Notes: generated by a model from the letters alone, not told the origin. Shown: positions 49,242 through 58,598, counted from the first letter of the stretch. The stretch is DNA of 64,000 bases from Proteobacteria bacterium SG_bin9 (GCA_002083525.1 LWDM01000079.1:59326-123325); one strand, 5' to 3'. A program made the numbers and translations.

Positions 49242-50415
49242 GCGCGAAGCCTGGATCACCGGTATCGGCATCGTCAGTTCGCTCGGCGAAGGCCTCGATG
49301 CGCATTGGGATGCGCTGCAGGCCAAGACCGTCAACGTCGATACGACGACGTTTGCGCCTTACATGGTACATCCGATCACCAAGCTGAACTACGATCTGCA
49401 GATTCCGAAGAAGGGCGACCAGCGCCAGATGGAAACCTGGCAGCGGATCGGCGTCTACGCGGCCGGCCTCGCACTCGATTCCGCCGGTGTGAAGGGCAAT
49501 CAGGACATCCTCTCGCGCATGGACATGGTGGTCGCGGCCGCGGGCGGCGATCGCGACCTCGCCGTCGACAGCACCATTATGACCGCCGAAGCGCGCGGCA
49601 ACGCTGCGCCGGGTTTCTTCAACGAGCGGCTGATGAGTGATCTGCGGCCGACGCTGTTTCTCGCCCAGCTGTCGAACCTGCTCGCCGGCAATATCGCCAT
49701 CGTTCAGGGCGTTACCGGCTCGTCACGAACTTTCATGGGTTCGGAGGCCGCCGGCGCCGACGCCGCAAAGATCGCGCTGGCGCGGATCGCGGCGGGACAG
49801 AGCGACATCGCCCTGATCGGCTCGGCCCACAATGCCGAGCGCAAAGACCTGCTGATGTTGTTCGAGTTTGGCGGATACAATCTCAAGAACGCCTACGCGC
49901 CGCTCTGGGGCCGCGACGGCGACGGCGGCTTCGTGCTCGGCTCGGCCGGCGTGTTCCTGGTGATCGAGTCGAAAGAGCATGCGCTGGCGCGCGGCGCCAA
50001 GCCGTTTGCGCGACTGTCGAAGGTCGTGACCGACCGCGCCCGCCGCAGCAAGGGACCGATCACACCGACCCTCGATACGCTCTGGTCGCAGATCGGGGCA
50101 TCGGACGCGAACACGGCAATCATCACCGGTGCGAGCGGCGCCAATCCGGCGACCACCGACGAGCGCGCGTTCCTCGACAAGCATCGGACCGTGCCGGTCC
50201 GGGCCAGCGGGACGCCGTTCGGACAAACCGTCGAGGTCCAGTTTCCGCTCGGAATTGCGCTGGCCGCCCTGTCGATCGCGAAGGGCACCCTTTATCCGGC
50301 CAACGATCCGACCGGCGTTGAGATTGAAATGACCGCGCCGCCGTCCCAGATTGTCGTGATCGGGACCGGCCACTACAGCGGCGAAGGCATGGCGCTGGTC
50401 GAAGCGGCAAGCTGA
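49234..50415 (+). CDS. fabF2XL: Ketosynthase-like FabF2XL lacking catalytic residues
   Basis: Ketoacyl-ACP synthase homologue of 393 residues. Unlike FabF1XL downstream, the nucleophile position reads VTGSSRTFMG (Ser in place of Cys, near residue 163), the first His region NAHGTGTP is replaced by GASGANPA, and the second, VGHTISAAG, by FGQTVEVQF. All three members of the Cys-His-His triad are therefore missing, so it cannot act as a normal condensing enzyme. It is probably a chain-length-factor-like partner of FabF1XL. The frame is intact, with no sign of decay. It overlaps fabZXL by 8 bp. Confidence 0.9.
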   Translation: MSEREAWITGIGIVSSLGEGLDAHWDALQAKTVNVDTTTFAPYMVHPITKLNYDLQIPKKGDQRQMETWQRIGVYAAGLALDSAGVKGNQDILSRMDMVVAAAGGDRDLAVDSTIMTAEARGNAAPGFFNERLMSDLRPTLFLAQLSNLLAGNIAIVQGVTGSSRTFMGSEAAGADAAKIALARIAAGQSDIALIGSAHNAERKDLLMLFEFGGYNLKNAYAPLWGRDGDGGFVLGSAGVFLVIESKEHALARGAKPFARLSKVVTDRARRSKGPITPTLDTLWSQIGASDANTAIITGASGANPATTDERAFLDKHRTVPVRASGTPFGQTVEVQFPLGIALAALSIAKGTLYPANDPTGVEIEMTAPPSQIVVIGTGHYSGEGMALVEAAS

Positions 50416-50433
50416 GAGCAAACGGAGACGACG

Positions 50434-51720
50434 ATGACGGGAATGCGCGACGCCTCTGGACGCCCGATCGTTGTCGTCACCGGCATGGGCATCGTCACCT
50501 CGCTCGGCGCAGGCAAATCCGACAACTGGTCGAAATTGATCGCCGGCGAATCCGGTATCCGCACCATCACGCGCTTTTCGACCGAGGGCTTGAAGACCAC
50601 AATGGCCGGCGCCGTCGATTTCCTTCCGGTCGACACGCAGTCCTCGGCGGAGCTGACGGAGCGCATGGCCGACATGGCGACCGAGGAAGCCGTCGCGCAG
50701 TCGGGTATCGGCAGCAAAGGCGATTTCCCAGGTCCGCTGTTTCTCGCCGTCGCACCGGTCGAAGTCGAATGGCACGCGCGTCAAGAACTGGCGCGTGCCA
50801 GCGCGGCCGCCGGTGACACCGAGATCAACTACGACAGCATCCTCAAGCAAAGCGGCAGCGGCCGTTACACCAACTATCATCGCCGCTTCATGATGGGTTC
50901 GGTCGCCGACACCCTTGCGGATACTTACGGCACCAAAGGCTCGCCGATTTCGCTCTCGACCGCGTGCGCATCCGGCGCGACCGCGATCCAGCTCGGTGTC
51001 GAGGCGATCCGCCGCGGCGAAACCGATGCCGCGCTGTGCGTCGGCACCGACGGCTCGGTCAGCGCAGAGTGCCTGATCCGCTTCTCGCTCCTCTCCGCGC
51101 TGTCGACGCAGAACGATCCGCCGCAGGCCGCCGCCCGTCCTTTCTCGAAGAACCGCGATGGCTTCGTGATGGCGGAAGGCGCAGGCGCGCTGGTGCTCGA
51201 GAGTCTGGAATCGGCGACTGTGCGCGGGGCGAAGATTCTCGGCGTCGTCGCCGGTTGTGGCGAGCTCGCCGATTCCTTCCATCGCACCCGCTCGAGCCCG
51301 GACGGCAAGCCGATCATCGGTTGCATCCGCAATGCGCTCGCCGATGCGAGCCTCCAGCCGGGGCAGATTGATTACATCAACGCGCACGGCACCGGCACGC
51401 CCGAGAACGACAAGATGGAGTATCTCGGTATCGCCGCCGTGCTCGGCGACTACGCCAGCAAGGTTCCGGTGTCGTCGAACAAGTCGATGGTCGGGCACAC
51501 CATCTCGGCCGCGGGCGCGGTCGAGGCCATCTTCTCGTTCCTCACGCTCGAACATCAGCGCATTCCGCCGACCATCAATTACGAGGTGCCGGATCCGGCG
51601 ATCCCGTTCGATGTCGTGCCGAACAAGGCACGTGACGCGAAGGTGACGGCCGTGATGTCGAATTCGTTCGGCTTCGGCGGTCAGAACGCAACGCTGATCC
51701 TGACGCGCGAGCCGGTCTGA
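50434..51720 (+). CDS. fabF1XL: 3-oxoacyl-ACP synthase FabF1XL
   Basis: Condensing enzyme of 428 residues that elongates AcpXL-bound acyl chains. The catalytic triad is complete: Cys178 in SLSTACASGATAIQ, His318 in INAHGTGTPENDK and His355 in NKSMVGHTISAAG. A ribosome site GGAGAC precedes ATG 50434. It follows fabF2XL by 18 bp and presumably forms a heterodimer with it. Confidence 0.93.
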   Translation: MTGMRDASGRPIVVVTGMGIVTSLGAGKSDNWSKLIAGESGIRTITRFSTEGLKTTMAGAVDFLPVDTQSSAELTERMADMATEEAVAQSGIGSKGDFPGPLFLAVAPVEVEWHARQELARASAAAGDTEINYDSILKQSGSGRYTNYHRRFMMGSVADTLADTYGTKGSPISLSTACASGATAIQLGVEAIRRGETDAALCVGTDGSVSAECLIRFSLLSALSTQNDPPQAAARPFSKNRDGFVMAEGAGALVLESLESATVRGAKILGVVAGCGELADSFHRTRSSPDGKPIIGCIRNALADASLQPGQIDYINAHGTGTPENDKMEYLGIAAVLGDYASKVPVSSNKSMVGHTISAAGAVEAIFSFLTLEHQRIPPTINYEVPDPAIPFDVVPNKARDAKVTAVMSNSFGFGGQNATLILTREPV

Positions 51721-51845
51721 CCGGCCTCGCAGTTCCTTCACGCGCACGGTTGACGCCACCGCCCGAACCGGCGATAGGCACGGCCTGACAGGCATGACCC
51801 TTGGCCGGGGCGGATCATGCGCAAACACTCCGGAGATCAGGCGCC

Positions 51846-52868
51846 ATGCGTGCCCTTACCCTCGTCGCCGCCCGTCAGCTCACCATCGCTGACGTGCCGC
51901 CGCCGCCGCTTCCCGGCGCGGGCGAGGTGCAGATTCGCGTCAACGCGGTGGCACTCAACCACATCGACGTGTGGGGCTACCGCGGCATGGCCTTCGCCAA
52001 GCGCAAGCTGCCGCTCGTGGTCGGCGCGGAAGCGTCCGGCGAAATCGCCGCCGTCGGCTCCGGCGTCACGCGCTTTAAGCCGGGCCAGCCGGTCGTCATG
52101 TACGGCGCGCTGACCTGCGGCACCTGCCCGGCGTGCCGCGAGGGCCGCGACAACCTCTGCGAAAACGTCTCCGGCGTGATGGGCTTCCATGTCGACGGCT
52201 TCGCGCGCGAGCTGCTCAACCTGTCCGAGCGGCTGGTGATCCCCGTTCCTGCGGGCGTGAATTCGCGCGACGCCGCCTGCGCGCCGATTGCCTACTCGAC
52301 CGTTCAGCACATGCTGTTCGACAATGCGCAGCTCAAGCCCGGCGAGACCGTGCTCGTCCACGCCGGCGGCTCCGGCATCGGCACCGTCGCCATCATGATG
52401 GCGAAGGCGATTGGCTGCACCGTCATCACCACCGTCGGCGACGATTCCAAAATCGAACGGACGCGCGCACTCGGCGCCGATCACGTCATCAACTACCGCA
52501 AGGATCGATTCGAACACGAAACCCGCAAGATCACCAAGAAGAAGGGCGTTGACGTGGTGTTCGAACACGTCGGTGCCGACACCTTCAACGGCTCGCTGCT
52601 GTCGATGAAGCGCGGCGGGCGGCTGGTCACCTGCGGCTCGACCTCGGGCCCGACCACGACCGTCAACTTGATGCAGCTGTTTCAGCAGCAGTACCGGATC
52701 ATCGGCTCGTTCGGTGCATCAATGCGCAACATCGCCGAGAGCCTCGACAAGATGGCCGCCGGCATGAAGCCTGTGATCGACACCGAAGCGCCGATCGAGG
52801 ACGTCGCGGCTGCGCTCAAGCGTATGGAAAGCCGGCAGGTGTTCGGCAAGATCGTCGTCACACTCTGA
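51846..52868 (+). CDS. adh2XL: Zinc-type alcohol dehydrogenase-like protein Adh2XL
   Basis: Medium-chain dehydrogenase/reductase of 340 residues. ATG 51846 gives the conserved start MRALTLVAARQLTIADVPPP. The structural zinc loop is present (CGTCPACREGRDNLC near residues 92-106), whereas the catalytic-zinc Cys position reads LNHIDVWGY, so catalytic zinc is doubtful. The Rossmann motif is LVHAGGSGIGTVAIMMAKAI near 170. In VLCFA clusters this gene is thought to be the enoyl reductase or an accessory reductase. It lies 125 bp after fabF1XL and overlaps the lpxXL start by one base. Confidence 0.88.
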   Translation: MRALTLVAARQLTIADVPPPPLPGAGEVQIRVNAVALNHIDVWGYRGMAFAKRKLPLVVGAEASGEIAAVGSGVTRFKPGQPVVMYGALTCGTCPACREGRDNLCENVSGVMGFHVDGFARELLNLSERLVIPVPAGVNSRDAACAPIAYSTVQHMLFDNAQLKPGETVLVHAGGSGIGTVAIMMAKAIGCTVITTVGDDSKIERTRALGADHVINYRKDRFEHETRKITKKKGVDVVFEHVGADTFNGSLLSMKRGGRLVTCGSTSGPTTTVNLMQLFQQQYRIIGSFGASMRNIAESLDKMAAGMKPVIDTEAPIEDVAAALKRMESRQVFGKIVVTL

Positions 52869-53806
52869 TGCAGCGCCTCGTCCTCCGCATCCGGTCCGTG
52901 CTGCGCAAGACGCTCAACCCCGTCGGTGAGGCCATTGTCAGCGCGATCGCCGTCGGCACGCTACGGGCGACGCGCTACTTCAATCCGGACAAATCCGCCG
53001 ATGCCTTCGCGCGCATCGCCCGCAAGATCGGTCCCAAGCTGCGCGAGCATCGCATCGGCCGCGAGAACCTGACCGCTGCCTTCCCGGAAAAATCACCCGA
53101 GGAAATCGAGGCCATTCTCGGCGAAGTCTGGGACAACCTCGGCCGGGTCGGCGCCGAGTTCGCGCATATCGACCGGATTTTCACCTACGATCTCGAGAAT
53201 CCGGACGCCGGCCGCGTGGTGTTTCCAAAGCGAACCAACGAACTGTTCGATCAGATGAGAACTGACGGCAAGGGCGCGCTGATCTTTTCCGCCCATCTCG
53301 GCAACTGGGAATTACCGGCGCTCGCGGGACCGGCCTTTGGCGTCGACACTGCGGTGCTGTTCCGCCGGCCCAACCTCGTTGCCGTCGACCGCGCGATTCA
53401 GAAGGTGCGCGGGGTCAACATGGGCCGGCTGGTGGCGACCAGCCACAACGCGCCGCTGCAGTTGGCCAATGCGCTGCGCGAAGGCGCGCATGTCGGCATG
53501 CTGATCGATCAGTTCTACGACCGTGGCGTGCACGTCAATTTCTTCGGCCGCCCTGCCCGCGTCAATCCGATGCTCGCGCGCGTCGCCCGGCATGTGGACT
53601 GCCCAATCTTCGGCGTTCGCGTGGTTCGCCTGCCCAATCATCGCTTCAGCGTCGAGTTGACCGAGCCGGTGGTCCCCATCCGCAACGCCAAGGGCGACAT
53701 CGACGTCACGGCGACGATGCAGGTAATCACGTCGATCATCGAAGGCTGGGTGCGCGAGAATCCGGGCCAGTGGCTATGGCTGCACCGGCGCTGGCGCAAC
53801 TACTGA
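52868..53806 (+). CDS. lpxXL: Lipid A VLCFA acyltransferase LpxXL
   Basis: HtrB/LpxL-superfamily acyltransferase of 312 residues that transfers the very-long-chain acyl group from AcpXL to lipid A. The catalytic H-x4-E motif is in SAHLGNWELP (His143, Glu148). GMLIDQFYDRGVHVNFFGRP near 215 and FGVRVVRLPNHRFSVELTEP are family segments. The N-terminus lacks a clear long signal but has a hydrophobic membrane-associated stretch near 20-35. Last gene of the cluster. Confidence 0.92.
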   Translation: MQRLVLRIRSVLRKTLNPVGEAIVSAIAVGTLRATRYFNPDKSADAFARIARKIGPKLREHRIGRENLTAAFPEKSPEEIEAILGEVWDNLGRVGAEFAHIDRIFTYDLENPDAGRVVFPKRTNELFDQMRTDGKGALIFSAHLGNWELPALAGPAFGVDTAVLFRRPNLVAVDRAIQKVRGVNMGRLVATSHNAPLQLANALREGAHVGMLIDQFYDRGVHVNFFGRPARVNPMLARVARHVDCPIFGVRVVRLPNHRFSVELTEPVVPIRNAKGDIDVTATMQVITSIIEGWVRENPGQWLWLHRRWRNY

Positions 53807-53818
53807 GCGTCGCCGCCG

Positions 53819-54925
53819 TTACCGGCCGGTCTTCACCCGCGTCCAGAGCCGATTCATGACACGCTGTGCCGCGGGATCGCGCGCGGTGATGACGAACAGC
53901 TTTGCAAGCGTCGCATCATCCGGATAGACGGTCTTGTCGGTCATCACCTTCTTGTCAATCAGCTTCTGGCTCGCGAGATTGCCGTTGGCGTAACCGAGGA
54001 AGTCGGAATTCTTCGCGGCGACCTCCGGCCGATAGAGATAGTCGATCAGGAGATACGCCTCAGCGACATTCTTGGCGTCGGCGGGAATTGCAAAATTGTC
54101 GAAGAACATCTGCGCGCCAGTCTTCGGAATCGCGTAACCGATCTCGATGCCGTTCTTGGCCTCTTCCGCCCGGCTCTGCGCCTGCTTGATGTCACCCGAC
54201 CAGCCGAGCACCAGACAGATTTCGCCGGTCGCGAGCGCGCTCAAATACTCGGACGAGTGAAACTTGCGCACCGACGGGCGCACCTTGGCCACAAGCTCGG
54301 CCGCCTTCTCGAGGTCGACCTGCTTGCTGGAGTTCGGATCGAGGCCCAGATAGGTGAGCGCCGCCGGCAAAATGTCGTCCGGCGAGTCCAGCATGTGGAC
54401 GCCGCAGTCCTTGAACTTCGCAAGATTCTCCGGCTTGAACACGATGTCCCAGGAGCTCATCGCCTCGATGGGATCGGCGCCGAGCACTTTCTGCGCCATC
54501 TTCACATTGTAGCCGATGCCAGTGGTGCCCCACATGTAGTTGGCGGCGTACTGATTGCCGGGATCGTAAATCGCAAGGCGCTTTGTCACTTCAGGCCATG
54601 CGTTGCCGAGGTTCTTCAGCTTTGCCTTGTCGAGCTTCTGGAAGATGCCTGCCGCGATCTGCCGCTGCAGGAAATACGCCGTCGGCACCACCACGTCGTA
54701 GCCCGATTTGCCCGCGAGCAGCTTGGTCTCCAGCGTCTCGTTCGCATCGAAGGTGTCGTAGACGACCTTAATGCCGGTTTCCTTGGTGAAGTCCTCCAGC
54801 ACGCCCGGCGCCATATAGTTGGACCAGTTGTAGAAGTTCACCGTGCGATCCTGTGCCGCGGCGGGCGCGAGGCCGGCCACAGACCCCAGAACGGCAACCG
54901 CACTCCAGACCAGGTAGCGCATCAT
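53819..54925 (-). CDS. Polyamine ABC transporter substrate-binding protein (PotF/PotD-like)
   Basis: Periplasmic binding protein of 368 residues with a signal peptide at residues 1-24 (YLVWSAVAVLGSVAGLAPAA, then AQ). The mature part starts DRTVNFYNWSNYMAPGVLED, the classic spermidine/putrescine-binding opening, with YDVVVPTAYFLQRQIAAGIF near 80 and NYMWGTTGIGYNVKMAQKVL near 130. Polyamine is the likely ligand. No permease or ATPase genes are adjacent. It is the last gene of a three-gene operon with an aminotransferase 6 bp upstream and a rhodanese. Confidence 0.88.
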   Translation of the reverse strand: MMRYLVWSAVAVLGSVAGLAPAAAQDRTVNFYNWSNYMAPGVLEDFTKETGIKVVYDTFDANETLETKLLAGKSGYDVVVPTAYFLQRQIAAGIFQKLDKAKLKNLGNAWPEVTKRLAIYDPGNQYAANYMWGTTGIGYNVKMAQKVLGADPIEAMSSWDIVFKPENLAKFKDCGVHMLDSPDDILPAALTYLGLDPNSSKQVDLEKAAELVAKVRPSVRKFHSSEYLSALATGEICLVLGWSGDIKQAQSRAEEAKNGIEIGYAIPKTGAQMFFDNFAIPADAKNVAEAYLLIDYLYRPEVAAKNSDFLGYANGNLASQKLIDKKVMTDKTVYPDDATLAKLFVITARDPAAQRVMNRLWTRVKTGR

Positions 54926-54931
54926 CAGCCC

Positions 54932-56083
54932 TCAGCGATGCAGTACGCGCGACAATCGCTCCAACGCAGTATCGAGTGTCGCGTCGATTTTGGAAAAGCA
55001 GAAACGCACCACAGACGTCACCGGCTCTTCTTCGTAGAATGCCGAGACCGGAATGGCCGCAACCTTGTGTTCGGTCACGATCCGCTTGCAGAACGCTTCG
55101 TCGGTCTCGTTCAGCCCGAGCGGCGCCAGATCGACGTTCACGAAATACGTGCCCTGCGACTTCAGGACCGGAAAGCCGATCTGGCTCAACCCGTCCGACA
55201 GGCGATCGCGGCTGCGCGCGAGTTCAGCCTGCATCTGTGCGAAATAGTCGTCGGACTTGCCGAGGCCATAGGCGACCGCGACCTGCAGGTTCGGCGCGGT
55301 CGTAAAAGCGAGGAACTGATGCGACTTGGCGAGTACGCGGAGCAGCGGAGGCGCGGCACAGACAAAACCGACCTTCCAACCGGTGAGCGAAAAGATCTTG
55401 CCGGCCGAGCCGATCTTCACGGTGCGGTCGCGCATGCCATCGATCGTGATGAGCGGAATGTGCTCGCGCCCGTCGAACACGACGTGCTCCCACACCTCAT
55501 CGCAAATAGCGACGAGATCGAATTCCTGACAGACGCGCGCCAGCAGTTCGAGGTCTTCGCGCGGATAGACGACAGCCGCCGGATTAAGCGGGTTGTTGAA
55601 CGCGATGAATTTGGTTTTCGGCGTGATCGCCGCGCGCAGCCGCTCCTCGGGGATGCGCCAGTGCGGCGGCTCGAGGCGGACGAATCTCGGCGTGCCCCCG
55701 GCGCGGCGGATCAACGGCGCATAGGCGTCGTAGAACGGCTGGAAGACGACGACTTCATCGCCGGGCTCGATCAGCCCGAAGAAGGCGGCTGCCAGCGCTT
55801 CGGTCGCGCCGGAGGTCACCATCACCTCCGTCATCGGATCGAGGGTGAGGCCATGCCAGTGCGCGTAGTGCGTAGCAATCGCCTGCCGCAGCTCGGGGAT
55901 GCCCATCATCGACGGATACTGGTTGTAACCGTTGACGACCGCATCGGCGGCCTTGAGGCGGATATCCTCCGGTCCCGGATGATCGGGAAACCCCTGCCCC
56001 AGATTGATGGCGTTGAGGTCGCGCGCAAGCTGCGACATTGCGTCGAACACCGTATGCGGCAGGTTCGCGATAAGCCGGTTCAT
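54932..56083 (-). CDS. PLP-dependent class I/II aminotransferase
   Basis: Fold-type I aminotransferase of 383 residues. Visible motifs are INLGQGFPDHPGPEDIRLKA near residue 26, TSGATEALAAAFFGLIEPGD near 90, FNNPLNPAAVV near 162, AICDEVWEHVVFDG near 190 and the PLP Lys in IGSAGKIFSLTGWKVGF near 228. The wording resembles the YbdL/methionine or kynurenine aminotransferase group. It lies 8 bp after the rhodanese gene and before the polyamine-binding protein. The substrate is unknown. Confidence 0.9.
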   Translation of the reverse strand: MNRLIANLPHTVFDAMSQLARDLNAINLGQGFPDHPGPEDIRLKAADAVVNGYNQYPSMMGIPELRQAIATHYAHWHGLTLDPMTEVMVTSGATEALAAAFFGLIEPGDEVVVFQPFYDAYAPLIRRAGGTPRFVRLEPPHWRIPEERLRAAITPKTKFIAFNNPLNPAAVVYPREDLELLARVCQEFDLVAICDEVWEHVVFDGREHIPLITIDGMRDRTVKIGSAGKIFSLTGWKVGFVCAAPPLLRVLAKSHQFLAFTTAPNLQVAVAYGLGKSDDYFAQMQAELARSRDRLSDGLSQIGFPVLKSQGTYFVNVDLAPLGLNETDEAFCKRIVTEHKVAAIPVSAFYEEEPVTSVVRFCFSKIDATLDTALERLSRVLHR

Positions 56084-56091
56084 GGTGCGGA

Positions 56092-56445
56092 TCAGCCGCC
56101 CGTCTTGGTCGGCAGGCCGGCGGCTTTCCAGCCGATAATCCCGCCGGCGAGATGTTTGTCATAGGCCAGCCCCGCGGCCTGCGCGGCACGCGACGCCGTC
56201 ACCGAGCGCTTGCCGGACCGGCAGGCGAAGACGACTTCCTTGCCGCTCGGATCGGGAATGTCGGCCGGATCGAAGCTCGACAGCGGCAATACAATTCCAT
56301 CCGGATAGGCTTCCGCAGCCACTTCATTCGGCTCGCGCACGTCGACCAGAAGATAACGTCCCTCGGCGATGCCGGCGGCAACGTCTTCTGCTGTCAGGTC
56401 GTGTACGGGATAATCTTTGTCTACCACCGGAACCTCGGTAACCAT
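56092..56445 (-). CDS. Rhodanese-like sulfurtransferase
   Basis: Single rhodanese domain of 117 residues; ATG at 56445 (MVTEVPVVDKDYPVHDLTAE) fits the domain start better than the longer frame. LLVDVREPNEVAAEAYPDGI and the active loop VVFACRSGKRSVTASRAAQA with Cys75 are intact. AGGIIGWKAAGLPTK ends the domain. It may donate sulfur or detoxify cyanide. It is the first gene of an operon with the aminotransferase and PotF-like protein. Confidence 0.9.
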   Translation of the reverse strand: MVTEVPVVDKDYPVHDLTAEDVAAGIAEGRYLLVDVREPNEVAAEAYPDGIVLPLSSFDPADIPDPSGKEVVFACRSGKRSVTASRAAQAAGLAYDKHLAGGIIGWKAAGLPTKTGG

Positions 56446-56514
56446 TGAACCGGGCGACAAAGTCGTCGTTTGCGCGGCGAAAATCAAGCGCTCCGGCCGC
56501 ACCCGTTCCGGAGG

Positions 56515-58419
56515 CTAGATCGTGACCTGCGTACCGACTTCCACCACCCGCCCGGTCGGGATGTGGAAGTAGCTCGACGCGTCGTTCGCCGAGCGGCTCA
56601 TGGCGATGAACAGATGATCCTGCCAGCGCGGCATGCCGGATTGTGCCGCCGGCTTCAGCGACCGGCGCGAGACGAAGAACGACGTCGACATGATGTCGAA
56701 CTGCCAGCCGACCTTGCGCGCGACAGCCAGCGCTTTCGGCACGTTCGGCGATTCCATGAAGCCGAACCGCAGCCGCATCAAGGTGAACCGCTCACCGACC
56801 GTCTCGAGCTTGACGCGCTCGTTGATATCGACACGCGGCGTCTGGGTGACCTCGACGGTGAGCACCACGTTGTGCTCGTGCAGAATCTTGTTGTGCTTGA
56901 GATTGTGCAGCAGCGCCGTCGGTACCGAGTCCGGATCGCTGGTGAGGAACACGGCGGTGCCTTGCACGACATGCGGCGGCCGCTTTTCGAGGCTGCGGAT
57001 CAGATCGCGCAGCGGCACTTCAGTGCGGCGCGTTTTCGCCATCAGCATCGAGGCGCCGCGGCGCCAGGTCCAGATCAGCACGACCACGCCGAAACCGAAC
57101 AGCAGCGGCAGCCAGGCGCCTTCGAGCAGCTTCAGCAGGTTGGCGATGAAGAACGTCATGTCGACGAACACGAACGGAACGATCACGGCGGCGGCGGTGG
57201 CCGCACGCCAGTTCCACAGCTTCCAGATCACGACAAAGCCCATGATGCCGTCGACGACCATCGTGGTCGACACGGCGATGCCGTAGGCCGATGCGAGGCC
57301 GCTGGAGGTGCGGAACATCAGCACCAGCAGGATCACACCGATCAGGAGCAGCGTATTGACCCGCGGCAGATAAATCTGGCCGGCGTGAGATTCGGAGGTG
57401 TAGCGGACCTCGAAGCGCGGCAAGAGACCGAGCTGTACCGCCTGGCTGACCAGCGAGTAGGCGCCGGTGATGACGGCCTGGCTGGCGATCACGGTTGCAG
57501 CGGTCGCCAGAATGATCAGCGGCAGCAGGAATGTCTCCGGCACCAGCCGGTAGAACGGGTTCTCGACCGCAGCCGGATTGGCGAGCACTAGCGCGCCCTG
57601 CCCGAAATAGTTGATGAGAAGCGCCGGCAGCACGAAGAAGAACCACGCGCTCTGGATCGGCTTGCGGCCGAAATGGCCGAGGTCCGCATAAAGCGCCTCG
57701 CCGCCGGTCACCGCCAGGAACACCGCGCCCAGCGTGATAAGGCCGATGGTGCCGTGCGTGGCCATGAAGCGCACCGCGTACCACGGATTGATCGCGTAGA
57801 GCACGGTCGGGTCGTCGCTGATATGGATCAGGCCGAGAATGGCGATGGTCGTGAACCACACGATCATCACCGGGCCGAACGCCGAGGCCACGCGCGCCGT
57901 TCCCCGGCTCTGGAACATGAACAGCACAACCAGGATCAGGACCGTCAGCGGCACCACGTAGTGCTCAAGCGCCGGCGTCGCGAGCTTCAAGCCTTCGACG
58001 GCGGACAGCACCGAGATCGCGGGCGTGATCATCGAGTCGCCGATGAACATGGCGGCGCCCATCACGCCAAGGCCCGTCAGCCAGACGCTGCGGCGTCCGA
58101 GCGCGCGCTGCGACAGCGCCATCAGCGACAGCGTTCCGCCTTCGCCGTTGTTGTCCGCGCGCAGCAGAACGAGCACGTACTTGGCTGTCACCACAATGAA
58201 CAGCGACCACAGGATCATCGACAGCACGCCGAGCACGACCTCACGGGACGGCGGACTGCCGTGGGACGCGGCGTGAACGGCTTCGCGGAAGGCGTAGAGC
58301 GGCGAGGTGCCGATGTCGCCGAACACGACGCCAATGCTGCCGAGGGTCAGACCCCAGAACCCTGCCGAGACGGGCGCCTCACCTTGGGCCTGGGCTTCTG
58401 TGGTTTCGCTGATGGCCAT
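56515..58419 (-). CDS. kup: Potassium uptake permease Kup
   Basis: K+/H+ symporter of 634 residues with about 12 transmembrane helices in the first two thirds and a C-terminal cytoplasmic domain. The N-terminal GVVFGDIGTSPLYAFREAVH near 32 is the Kup signature; VKYVLVLLRADNNGEGGTLS-type wording (TAKYVLVLLRADNNGEGGTL) and GDSMITPAISVLSAVEGL follow. The C-terminus VVEVGTQVTI ends normally. Confidence 0.94.
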   Translation of the reverse strand: MAISETTEAQAQGEAPVSAGFWGLTLGSIGVVFGDIGTSPLYAFREAVHAASHGSPPSREVVLGVLSMILWSLFIVVTAKYVLVLLRADNNGEGGTLSLMALSQRALGRRSVWLTGLGVMGAAMFIGDSMITPAISVLSAVEGLKLATPALEHYVVPLTVLILVVLFMFQSRGTARVASAFGPVMIVWFTTIAILGLIHISDDPTVLYAINPWYAVRFMATHGTIGLITLGAVFLAVTGGEALYADLGHFGRKPIQSAWFFFVLPALLINYFGQGALVLANPAAVENPFYRLVPETFLLPLIILATAATVIASQAVITGAYSLVSQAVQLGLLPRFEVRYTSESHAGQIYLPRVNTLLLIGVILLVLMFRTSSGLASAYGIAVSTTMVVDGIMGFVVIWKLWNWRAATAAAVIVPFVFVDMTFFIANLLKLLEGAWLPLLFGFGVVVLIWTWRRGASMLMAKTRRTEVPLRDLIRSLEKRPPHVVQGTAVFLTSDPDSVPTALLHNLKHNKILHEHNVVLTVEVTQTPRVDINERVKLETVGERFTLMRLRFGFMESPNVPKALAVARKVGWQFDIMSTSFFVSRRSLKPAAQSGMPRWQDHLFIAMSRSANDASSYFHIPTGRVVEVGTQVTI

Positions 58420-58516
58420 GCTGCCCCGAAAGCGCGTCGCCGTTGAATCTCGTTTCGCCGGCCGGTGCGGCCGAGGGCGCTCCGTTAGCCCGCTTATAGC
58501 ACCATTGGCAACCGGA

Positions 58517-58540
58517 AACGTGACGCCCGAGCATCACGTT
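58517..58540. repeat. Inverted repeat upstream of kup
   Basis: AACGTGA (58517-58523) and TCACGTT (58534-58540), 7-bp arms separated by 10 bases, in the 180-bp gap between kup and the motB gene. It could be an operator for kup or a hairpin downstream of motB. No function can be assigned. Confidence 0.35.
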
Positions 58541-58598
58541 AGGAGCAATTTCGGAGGTGGAACAGTATTGACTTCCGGACCCGGCCCGGCCCTGCGAC

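Noticed and set aside
49723..51828. Long minus-strand open frame opposite fabF2XL and fabF1XL
   Set aside because: Shadow of two conserved ketosynthase-fold genes; Arg-rich composition without domain features.
54257..56164. Long plus-strand open frame opposite the polyamine-binding protein and aminotransferase
   Set aside because: Antisense shadow with no recognisable domain; the minus-strand genes are clear. The same applies to 58731-60308 (opposite motB-motA) and 56470-57591 (opposite kup).
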